From contig CAXIPT010000008.1 of NCBI GenBank assembly GCA_964030475.1, positions 5,232,465-5,296,464 of the forward strand: 64,000 nucleotides of DNA. Direction: 5' to 3'. Each line of letters starts with the position of its first letter. Within the stretch, counting starts at the first letter, position 1. The position numbers and the translations under genes were made by a program. The notes beneath the pieces are model-generated. The model worked only from the letters and a program-made list of their open reading frames with translations, did no database searches and was not told the origin of the DNA. The DNA comes from Tethya wilhelma (taxonomy: Eukaryota > Porifera > Demospongiae > Tethyida > Tethyidae). Below are positions 50,433 to 59,185 of the stretch, piece after piece.

Positions 50433-50609
50433 ATGATAAACCGCCTCTTTGATTTAGTGGCCACGTGTTTACATCCGGTATCTAGTTAGTTATTAATTTG
50501 AAGTTCAAAGGTCATACCGTTGCTAGGATACTGATATTTGCATAACAAAATGGCGGCAGATTGACTCCCTTTGAAAGAGAAGCAAGAAACAGATCAGCAC
50601 ACTTTTGCA
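50433..50609. promoter_or_regulatory. Shared Fringe-like/TTC29 promoter with an RFX X-box
   Basis: 177 bp between start codons. GTTGCTAGGATAC at 50519-50531 reads GTATCCTAGCAAC on the other strand, a good match to the RFX X-box used by ciliary genes, about 80 bp before the TTC29 start. Also present: CCACGTG near 50460, an ETS-like ATCCGGTA near 50472, and AAAATGGCGGC at 50548, a YY1-like site that makes a 4-codon upstream frame (50551-50565). Confidence 0.55.
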
Positions 50610-51165
50610 ATGGCCACAAATGTAGCACTGTCAATGTCAGTTGTAGGAAATGGTCAGAAAAAAATTGGATATGAACGGCAGCTGTCTCAAGGAAAGTTGC
50701 AGCCCAAATCACAAGGCTCTCTTGATCATGGAGTGACTAGAGTCATGCCTGGCAGGGGAAGGCAGTACGGGAATAGGAGTGGAGAAATCAATGAAAAGAA
50801 AAGAACAATGATCCCAGATATTGATCCATCTAGGTAAGACAGGCCAGTGCTGTCATTTGCAACACTAGTACTGCAGACTAGACTAAGAATTATTTTTATC
50901 ACACAGCTATAGAAATTCCATCTTTCACAACATATGCAATGACATGCTGGAGAAGGGATTTCACCAGTCGTTTGCAGAGCTATTTAAACTCATAGAACGT
51001 CAGCGATCAGACCACGAGAGAGCTGGGCCTGCAGCCATCCTCCTGTCACCTCTCATTGATAGTGACCACACCAAGCTAGAGAGACTCAGAGTCCAGGTAG
51101 GTCGTGCAACCGCATGTATTGATAGTATGCATATATTCATATTTACGTTGCTGATCTGTTGTATG

Positions 51166-51225
<60 letters not shown>

Positions 51226-51613
51226 GTTAGTTGACTGCTGCAGAGGATGCTAGGCGTTCTGGTGATTTGGACACTGTCTACCTGTGTCAGCGAAACATGG
51301 CACAGTACTTTGAGCAGACTGGTGACACTTGGCTAGCCGATCACTTCTACCACAGGTGCTTGGAAACTGGAACAATGGTGAGGTTATACAATGTGATTGA
51401 GGGCATCTGAGACACATTTAGTGTTGGTACCCATCTAGTTTGACATGCAAGTGATAATTTGAAATAAATTTTGGGTTGAATTTCTTGCCCGCTTTAGGTT
51501 GAGGGTGATAACAGACGTAAGGAGGGAGAGGCCCACTGCCATGTTGGTCTCTCGCTGGAGAGCAGAGGTGAGGAGATGGCTTGACACAAGACCCAGACAG
51601 AGTTGCATGTGGA

Positions 51614-51696
<83 letters not shown>

Positions 51697-54600
51697 NNNN
51701 NNNNNNNNNNNNNNNNNNNNNNNNNNNNNNNNNNNNNNNNNNNNNNNNNNNNNNNNNNNNNNNNNNNNNNNNNNNNNNNNNNNNNNNNNNNNNNNNNNNN
51801 NNNNNNNNNNNNNNNNNNNNNNNNNNNNNNNNNNNNNNNNNNNNNNNNNNNNNNNNNNNNNNNNNNNNNNNNNNNNNNNNNNNNNNNNNNNNNNNNNNNN
51901 NNNNNNNNNNNNNNNNNNNNNNNNNNNNNNNNNNNNNNNNNNNNNNNNNNNNNNNNNNNNNNNNNNNNNNNNNNNNNNNNNNNNNNNNNNNNNNNNNNNN
52001 NNNNNNNNNNNNNNNNNNNNNNNNNNNNNNNNNNNNNNNNNNNNNNNNNNNNNNNNNNNNNNNNNNNNNNNNNNNNNNNNNNNNNNNNNNNNNNNNNNNN
52101 NNNNNNNNNNNNNNNNNNNNNNNNNNNNNNNNNNNNNNNNNNNNNNNNNNNNNNNNNNNNNNNNNNNNNNNNNNNNNNNNNNNNNNNNNNNNNNNNNNNN
52201 NNNNNNNNNNNNNNNNNNNNNNNNNNNNNNNNNNNNNNNNNNNNNNNNNNNNNNNNNNNNNNNNNNNNNNNNNNNNNNNNNNNNNNNNNNNNNNNNNNNN
52301 NNNNNNNNNNNNNNNNNNNNNNNNNNNNNNNNNNNNNNNNNNNNNNNNNNNNNNNNNNNNNNNNNNNNNNNNNNNNNNNNNNNNNNNNNNNNNNNNNNNN
52401 NNNNNNNNNNACACACAGTAGAAAGAAAGTCTCAGTGTCTGACCCTGCAGAACCAAGGTAAGTTTCTACTAACACTGACTTCTAGATAGTGTAACTTCTC
52501 TACTTGGCAAATTTTGAGTTCTAAATTTTATTTTAGCCAAAATCCACTATATCTCCTTAGATAAAGTTTCCTAGAAGCATATTCAATGTTGATTTTTAAA
52601 ACTCTAGAACATATTAGCCACAACTTTTGCATTTTAAAAGGTAGAAACTGTCAAAAGCACTTCTGATGCTAGATATAGGGAGAACAAATTCCCTAATGAA
52701 TTATTCATATTCAAACTGTGCATCGTAACCTTAAAGCATCAACTTTTTCATCTTCATGTAGGTTTAGTCTGTAGACTGTACATGTGTCCCACTTGTACAT
52801 TTGCACACTCTAGATCTCCTTTCAGACACTGGCCACACCCCTGCCCCACCCACCCTCCTCCTAGACCACACCACTGGAGACGTCTCCTCCCTCATCCTAC
52901 CTCAGAGAGAGACACTCAACCCTCAAGACTACCTTGAGCTGGTGCTACTCTGTCTGGTCCAGTTGTTTTCAGCTCTCACACACCTCTACAATAACGGTGT
53001 CTGCCATCGTGATGTTGGACTGGAAAATCTGCTCGTGACTCAAGTTGGCCAGCACTGGCTACTTCGGTTGGGCAATTTCAACTTTGCTCTCCATCGATCA
53101 GGACCTGTCACAGCCACCACTTTCATCTATGGCTACCACGAGCTGCAGTGGTTGGGGGGAGCTGGCTCCAGACTACCACCAGAGGTCACCAACACACCCG
53201 AGAATGCACAGACGGTGGATTACAGCCACACAGACTGCTTTGCTGCCGGGTGTCTCATTTACGAGCTGATGGGAGGGGCCAACCCCTTTGAGAGAGACCC
53301 CGAGCTCATCTACTACCAGTACAGTGACATTGACTTGCCACCATTTGAAGGATCCTCGGTCCGTGGCTGTCACTTGCAGCGGCTAGCTCTACTGCTGCTT
53401 AAGAGAGAGCAGAAGAAGAGAGTGTCGGCTTCAACGGGGCTGCTCATCTGTGAGGCCCTCCTCTGGCTCCCTCTAGAGTAGCTCCAAGAGCCCGTCTCTG
53501 AGGTGGACCTTCGAAGGCACCTAGCCATGCATGGAGAGGAGCAGGCTAGTGGGAGAGCTGGCCAAGAGAGAAGACTCTAGTGTGTCTCTTCCATCACTGC
53601 TGAAGGCCCACTTCCTCCTCAACTGTGTCCCTTCAGAACTGATCAGAGCATATTCAGCATTCTCACATCATCATACATAGACCATGGGTTTATAGACATG
53701 ATAATGTTCATAGATGCTAAGATATAAATTCTTTTAAAAAAATTAATGTGTATACAAAATTACACTGTTAAAACAGGGGTGTAAATAAAGGCCATTTTCA
53801 TTTAAAAACTATACCCCAGGGAGTAAAATTAAACCCTAGGGAGGAAAAAAAGGTGTGAAACATCAAAGGTCACCATGGCAACAGCAAGATTTACACCCTA
53901 GGGTATAGTTTTAACTGTCATGTTTACACCCCTGTTTTAACAGTGATTTGTTGTTGCAAAACATGATGTGAATGTTAAGATAAAAAAATGCATACCCATG
54001 ACTGCAATCAGATGTCTTTCACTATAGTCTTAAATCTAAAGTACAAAGTTCACTGTTCAATTTTCTCTCCTCTGCTGCCTTTCTCAGTTCAGCCTTTCCA
54101 CTCTCAGTGAATTTGTTGTTCAGCAGGCTGTGTATGAGTGCATGTACACAACAATCATTCACTATCTATGTATCATCAACACATCCAAGTATGCCGATAT
54201 GTAGATCATCAATTAGTACAAGTTATAAACTGTACGACAACACCAACTTGCATGTACACACGAGCATGATAATTATATAGACAAATTACATCATGGGAAG
54301 ACATAAATTTGTTTTAGTCAATAATTAGTAACAATGATCATAATACGATGGTCACTGTGGACCACCCTTAGCCTCGTTCCCAGGCTCTCCCCCTCCATTA
54401 TATTTGCCCCTCAAAAGATGAGGAGGCCGGGGAAGAAAAGGGGAGGAGAAAGGAGATCAAAGAAGGAGGAGAGCCTGGTCGGGAATAATCAGCTCTTTGA
54501 TCTAACTCCCATGACACACTGGATGACTCTGAGGCAACTAAAGCTGTCTCTTCTGTTATGATTGTGAAGATTAACCACTTGTACCACTACACCACCCAGC

Positions 54601-56920
54601 AGAAATAGAAACAATAAGTACTTCACTCCTGAAAATCTACTTTGCCCACTGAAATGGTGAGTGATTTGCTCACTACAATCATGCCAATCATGACCATGGC
54701 CAGGCTTAGTAGCTAGTGTATATGATGATACTAGAATATCTCAGCTTTGGTACAAACGCTCTAAATGCTTACAGTGTTTAGCTCTCATCAATCTCTCAAA
54801 CATATTTACTGAAAGAGTACACACAGTCATGCTGATTGAGGCCTAGGGCAATACACCACTAGTGACTGTGCTTTTATTAGAATGATGGCAAATAAAAATG
54901 AGTGGACAGGCCAGTACATATGGCACCATCTTATTAAAACAACTTACTAAAGTTCTTTCAGTTTGGGAGCTGTTGTGATCAGCCTAGTCAAGTGTTTCAC
55001 ACTCTCATCACTGATAGAGTTACCATGCAAACTGTAGAGGAAACAAACAAACAAACAAATAACATAATGGTATAGTCATTGTTGCATGATCACAGTATTG
55101 TATTAAGAAAAGAGTAAGCAACTCATGAATGTTAGTATTGCACGAAAGGTGAGAGAGATAACTAATTATAAGTTGTTGGCCTGCCCATTACACTTTGTGA
55201 CTTTTGGTACAATTTTTACATCAACTACAACTGGGAAATTGACATTCNACTGCTGCAGAGGATGCTAGGCGTTCTGGTGATTTGGACACTGTCTACCTGT
55301 GTCAGCGAAACATGGCACAGTACTTTGAGCAGACTGGTGACACTTGGCTAGCCGATCACTTCTACCACAGGTGCTTGGAAACTGGAACAATGGTGAGGTT
55401 ATACAATGTTGGTTTCAAGGATTGAGGGCATCTGAGACACATTTAGTGTTGGTACCCATCTAGTTTGACATGCAAGTGATAATTTGAAATAAATTTTGGG
55501 TTGAATTTCTTGCCCGCTTTAGGTTGAGGGTGATAATAGACGTAAGGAGGGAGAGGCCCATTGCCATGTTGGTCTCTCACTGGAGAGCAGAGGTGAGGAA
55601 GATGGCTTGACACAAGACCCAGACAGAGTTGCATGTGGACTCTCTCTCTCTCTCTCTCTCTTTCTCTCTGCTAGGTGATCTGGACAAGGCTTCAATGCAC
55701 ATGGCAACATTTCACCAGCTAGCCCGCAAGCACAAGTGGCACACTGAGAGTGGGGACAGCCTGCATGAGATTGCATGCGAACATCTTAGGAGAATATACA
55801 CCAGTTTTGCTGAACAGGTCAGAGGTTACTTTAAGCTACTTATGTGCTTTTTGTTTGTGAATTATTTTCATTCATCTTGTCCCTCAGACCAGTGCTGAAG
55901 ATCCTATGACTGCCATCACATTCTTGAAAAAGGCTCACGACATTGCCAAAGAAGGTATTACTGCATCCTGGAGGAACCTTCTTTCCAGCTTGCTATACAG
56001 TATTACTTGCCTCTGTGTATGTGTGTGACATATCTGTCTGTGTCCAGGTGGTGATTCCAGTCAAGAAGGCCTGGCTTGCTATCGTCTTGGGAATGCATTT
56101 GAAGAGATTGGCGAATCTGATACTGCCATACAGGTATGTGTGCTTCCTTCCTGTATCCTTTGAATTAATATTTCTATTGTGTGTTTTAGTACCACAAGAA
56201 GTATCTTGAGCATTGCAAGTATCACAGTGACAATGAAGGTGTTGGTAATGCTTATGAAGCTCTGTCAAGATCCTGTGAGAGGTAAAGTGTATATTTCAGA
56301 GCTCTTGCTGCTGAAGTAGTTATCATGGTTGGTTTGCCTGCAGCAAAGGAGACCTTGAAAGTGCTGTCAAATATCTTGAAATGTACGTCAATGTTGCTGA
56401 GAAGGCTGGCCTGAAGAAATCACTAGCCAAGGCTTGCAGTGCAATCGGATCCATGTATAGTACACTGGTAAGTACAATGAATCATAATGTGTGTGCATGT
56501 GTATTAATGAATGCATGTGTGTGTGTGTCTCCATGCATACAGAATGACTATGATAAGGCGGTGCAGTTCTTTGGTCGTTGCTATGACATCTGCAGTGAGC
56601 TTGATGACCACGAGGCTCTCCATTCTGCCCGAGTGCAGTATGGCATTGCCAGAGGGAACCAGCTGGTGGGGGACTTCTCCTCCCAGTTCAACCAAGGCAC
56701 CCCCCACAGCCTCCAGCAACTTGTCCTCTGGAAGGACACTAGAACAATTCCTAGCATTGAAGAAGACAGCCCAAGTCAGGATGATGGGAGTGAGGACCAT
56801 CAAGATGAAGATCTATCTGAGGAGGCTGGGGAGACTGGTAGTGATGGCTCTGAGGATGGTGCCACAGTGGAGGGAGATACTGCTGCTAGTGATGTACCTG
56901 ATGTAGTGCAGGACACCTAG
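50610..56920 (+). CDS. TTC29: TTC29, axonemal tetratricopeptide repeat protein
   Basis: TTC29 is needed for cilium/flagellum beating and is linked to axonemal dynein transport. Exons: 50610-50833, 50907-51096, 51231-51377, 51498-~51563, 55675-55817, 55888-55954, 56048-56133, 56190-56281, 56344-56467 and 56543-56920. Exons 3 and 4 occur again at 55249-55395 and 55525-55592. N-terminal marks: FHNICNDMLEKGFHQSFAEL, LTAAEDARRSG, MAQYFEQTGDTWLADHFYHR. TPR units: EAHCHVGLSLESRGDLDKA, GLACYRLGNAFEEIGESDTA, AYEALSRSCESKGDLESAV and ACSAIGSMYSTLNDYDKAVQ. The C-terminus is acidic (EDHQDEDLSEEAGE). The start is the Met of MATNVALSM, the first in frame. The intron between exons 4 and 5 is disturbed by the N run and a foreign contig. 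About 490 residues; human is 475. Confidence 0.87.
51164..51228. repeat. (GT)n microsatellite before TTC29 exon 3
   Basis: GT run ending GCGTGTGTTAG at the exon 3 acceptor. The second copy of this exon (55249) lacks the run because it starts at an N. Confidence 0.8.
51617..51696. repeat. (CT)n microsatellite running into an assembly gap
   Basis: CT repeats fill the contig end before the N run. The same place in the second copy (55640-55671) has a short CT run ending in the acceptor CTCTGCTAG, which shows what should follow here. Confidence 0.85.
51697..52410. other. Assembly gap (714 Ns)
   Basis: Unknown sequence. Any open frame spanning it is meaningless. Confidence 1.
52411..53481 (+). 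CDS. PEAK1/PRAG1-like pseudokinase, C-terminal fragment
   Basis: A possible short exon (52411-52456) precedes the main exon, 52824-53481 (acceptor TTTCAG). The kinase C-lobe reads LEYLVLLCLVQ-type helix, then CHRDVGLENLLV, RLGNFNFALHR, RLPPEV, DCFAAGCLIYELMGGANPF, DIDLPPFEGSS and CEALLWLPLE. The order and the ending match PEAK1 (LRLENLLL; SNF in place of DFG; LIYEMLHLPNPF; QCLLWGPR). DFG is replaced by GNF, so this is a predicted pseudokinase scaffold, acting with Src-family kinases at adhesions in vertebrates. The frame stops at 53479-53481; PEAK-like helical sequence (SEVDLRRHLAMHGEE, then in another frame SLPSLLKAHFLLNC) follows to ~53680, suggesting a stop plus frameshift or sequence errors. 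5' exons lie in the gap. Confidence 0.65.
53482..53682 (+). pseudogene. Out-of-frame C-terminal continuation of the PEAK-like gene
   Basis: After TAG at 53479-53481 the same frame reads LQEPVSEVDLRRHLAMHG to a stop near 53580. A frame shifted by one then reads EDSSVSLPSLLKAHFLLNCV and ends near 53682. PEAK1 has a helical C-terminal extension (dimer region) after its LLW motif, so this is probably its remnant. One stop and one frameshift separate it from the kinase part. Confidence 0.45.
53763..53945. mobile_element. MITE with 23-bp perfect inverted ends (CACTGTTAAAACAGGGGTGT...)
   Basis: 183 bp. The ends are exact inverted repeats of 23 bp, and the interior holds further short symmetric pieces (ACCCTAGGG, TATACCCC). 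No open frame. Lies downstream of the PEAK-like fragment. Confidence 0.8.
53946..55247. other. Non-coding remainder of the inserted contig
   Basis: No supported gene. A second copy of the TAGCCTCGTTCCCAGGCTCT motif lies at 54369 (compare 33744), followed by a purine-rich stretch. The contig ends at the N at 55248. Confidence 0.5.
55249..55671 (+). repeat. Second copy of TTC29 exons 3-4
   Basis: Repeats 51232-51650 with small differences: a 10-bp difference after TACAATGT, C/T in GATAA(C/T)AGACG, and one extra A in GAGGAAGATGG. Continues through a short CT run into exon 5, so this copy belongs to the intact downstream part of TTC29. Direct overlap of two contigs not merged. Confidence 0.88.
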
Positions 56921-57146
56921 CTGGAGAAATGCCACAATGATTGTGTGATATATGTGGTGTATGTATGTAATGGTGCATTTTATCATTTTCCTTCATTTCT
57001 AGACATCCCTTTTCCAATAGTCTCCTTCTCTTCCTAATGTTTAATAAAAAAAATTGAATGAAATAAGCTTTTGATTTGTGTGTGGCAGAATCTGATGAAT
57101 TTGCAAAAGCTCTATGAATATGGATCCGGATATGTATCTAGTTTCG

Positions 57147-57154
57147 TGACGTCA
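57147..57154. promoter_or_regulatory. Consensus CRE (TGACGTCA)
   Basis: Eight-base CREB/ATF site about 35 bp before the ATG at 57190, within GTTTCGTGACGTCATTCAAA; a CACGTG follows at 57163. Placement suggests the promoter of the gene beginning at 57190. Confidence 0.5.
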
Positions 57155-57189
57155 TTCAAATCACGTGCCATCTCTCCTCAAACACGAAA

Positions 57190-57318
57190 ATGGCGACCCT
57201 GCTGTAAGTACCTTGTCAAAGAGCGCCAGTGAACTATATAGGAGTGCCTTCGAGACGAGAAGCTAGCTGAAGTTGACTTGCAATTGGACAGTGTCCAGCA
57301 GACGTGCGAACTACAGGT
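57190..57318 (+). CDS. First exons of an unrecognised gene, cut by an assembly gap
   Basis: AAAATGGCGACCCTGCTG followed by GTAAGT gives MATLL. A second exon, ~57241-57318 (acceptor TATATAG, donor CTACAG|GTATAT), reads ECLRDEKLAEVDLQLDSVQ, a charged helix. The rest is lost at the N at 57630. Not recognisably gamma-adaptin, so probably a separate gene. Low certainty. Confidence 0.35.
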
Positions 57319-57581
57319 ATATTGTTCTAACCTTGGAGTTTTTGTGGGGACACATTTCAAGGGTTGTGAAACGGTTTCAGGGGGGAGTTGTTGTACGGGA
57401 TCAGTGTGTCAGGCTCTGTTCACACACTCTGCACTATAATTAGTCAGTCGTGGTATGGAATATTGAAAGTGCATGCACCCATTGTTTACCTTCCTACAAG
57501 GCACCTAGCTGAAGAAATGCCATAGTATTTATCAGTTGGTGTTCAAATGTTTACTAGTGGTGTTTTCTAAGTGTTGGCCAT

Positions 57582-57589
<8 letters not shown>

Positions 57590-57629
<40 letters not shown>
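57590..57629. repeat. (CT)n microsatellite ending at an N
   Basis: Contig end in CT repeats, as at 14795 and 51697. Confidence 0.85.
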
Positions 57630-57730
57630 NTTGTCCTTCGTATATAGATAGTTTGAAACTTTGGCCTCTGTAGATAGCATTCTCAGTGTGTGTTTGCAAT
57701 ACAGTGGATGCAAAGTCTTTCTTTTCCACA

Positions 57731-58570
57731 GCCTCAGAAGCAGGACTCAGCTCTGTTGGATCTCCTTGGTGATCTCTCATCGTCTGGTCCTCTGCCAGCT
57801 ACAACGATGGCCCCTGTCCCCTCTGAGGCCGCCACAGTCGGGGGAGGAGGGGGGCTCCTGGATCTACTGGGCATTGACTCACAGCCTGCTGCTACTGGTC
57901 AAACTGGTCAGACTGGTCTTGGTGGATCATCGGGAGTCGGACTCATGGACTTGTTAGGTGGGAGTACCAGCTCGGCTCCACCCACAGCTCCGCCCACAAT
58001 GGACAATAGTCTCTTAGGTATGTATGAATGGTTTTACAGTGCCTTGCAAGCTGTTCTCTATCTCTCATTGTGCCTAAAATAAGTTGACTTGTTCTCTCTC
58101 TTGTGTTGGTTCATCCTCAGGTGGAGGCATCCCTCCCATCACTGCCTTTGAAAAGAATGGCCTAAAAGTTGTCTTCTCTTTTGAACGTAATCCTTCCAAC
58201 CCAGCAGTCGTTGCTATCACTCTCTCTGCCACAAACTCCAACTCTTTCCCTCTCACCGACTTCCTCTTCCAGGCAGCTGTCCCAAAGGTGAGGGAGGGGA
58301 GGTGTCTTGAAGCATTTGGTACTACCGTATAGCACAAAATATTGGTGGGAATAAAGTTGGCGGATTACAAACATTTCATGATTTGGTGGATTTATTTTGG
58401 TGGTAGTGCATGCAGCAATAATAATATTATATGTATTCCGTATGTGCTGCACTAAAACGACTGTTTGGCAGGTTTAATATTGGCTGTCCTTACCAAAACG
58501 GCCAATCTCCCAATATTAGTATCCACCAAAATTTTTGTGCTATACGGTAGTTGTCATTTTGCTACTGTTA

Positions 58571-58601
<31 letters not shown>

Positions 58602-58880
58602 TAGACCTTCCAGCTCCAGATGTCCTCTCCCTCTGGCAACGTTATCTCTCCCAGTGACTCTGGTGCTGTAACCCAGGTCATTAATATTAATAACCCGCAG
58701 AAGGTCAGTTTGGGAATGAGTAACCCCCTGTTTATTAACCATTGACTCTAAATAATGCACACCACACACCACCTACAGCTTCCTCTCAGAATGAGGGTCC
58801 GCATTGGTTACACCGCCAATGGAGCTCCTGTTCAGGAACAAAGTGAAATTAGTAACTTTCCACCTGAACTGTTAATCTAG
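57731..58880 (+). CDS. AP1G1: AP-1 complex subunit gamma (gamma-adaptin), 3' part
   Basis: Large subunit of the AP-1 clathrin adaptor of trans-Golgi and endosomes. Exons: ~57731-58017, 58121-58287, 58605-58703 and 58779-58880. The first holds the hinge with three [13 protein letters not shown] clathrin-box-like motifs. The rest is the gamma-ear: [75 protein letters not shown], ending [10 protein letters not shown]. Human AP1G1 ends VNNFPPQSWQ. The N-terminal trunk (~600 residues) is absent because the assembly breaks at 57630. GGA proteins also carry a GAE domain, but the hinge/ear spacing and AAVPKTFQLQ favour AP1G. Confidence 0.88.
58321..58551. mobile_element. MITE, TACCGTATAGC family, copy 2
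   Basis: 231 bp with exact ends ACTACCGTATAGCAC and GTGCTATACGGTAGT as inverted repeats. Internal sequence is shared with 12131-12353 (TTGGTGGATTTATTTTGGTGGT, GTGCATGCAGCAAT). It sits in an AP-1 gamma intron immediately after the donor of the 58121-58287 exon. Confidence 0.85.
58572..58604. repeat. (CT)n polypyrimidine tract of an AP-1 gamma acceptor
   Basis: CT repeats ending TCTTAG directly before exon 58605. Another instance of a microsatellite forming the 3' splice site. Confidence 0.8.
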
Positions 58881-59147
58881 GAACCAAAGAAATTGTTTTT
58901 ATACTTGCAAAAGAAGTTAATTCGTGTTCTCTATGTATTATACACACATAATTGTATGGCGTCATTTGGTTTGTGTTATTATTGGTCATTATAATAATTT
59001 ATATTGTACATAATATGATCTTATATTGGTAGGCTATTGCATTTAACAAATATTATTTAATTTTGACAGCTTCATAGTGAATAATTGACCAATATATACC
59101 TACTGTGGCTATAATATTAACTTCCTCATTATTACATCACAGTACCG

Positions 59148-59157
59148 GGGAAGTCCC
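59148..59157. promoter_or_regulatory. NF-kappaB-type site before the CARD gene
   Basis: GGGAAGTCCC fits GGGRNNYYCC exactly, 28 bp before the proposed start at 59186. Could be a promoter site or chance; if the first exon begins at the TCACAG acceptor at 59142 it lies inside the transcript. Confidence 0.3.
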
Positions 59158-59185
59158 GTCAGACACGCCCTCTCCTTCATATGGA

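Noticed and set aside
51418..52489. Very long open frames on both strands across 51.4-52.5 kb
   Set aside because: They consist of N-derived X residues and SLSL or ERER runs from a CT repeat; no real coding content.
57190..57318. First exons of AP-1 gamma
   Set aside because: MATLL/ECLRDEKLAEV does not resemble a gamma-adaptin N-terminus, and an N separates it from the ear exons.
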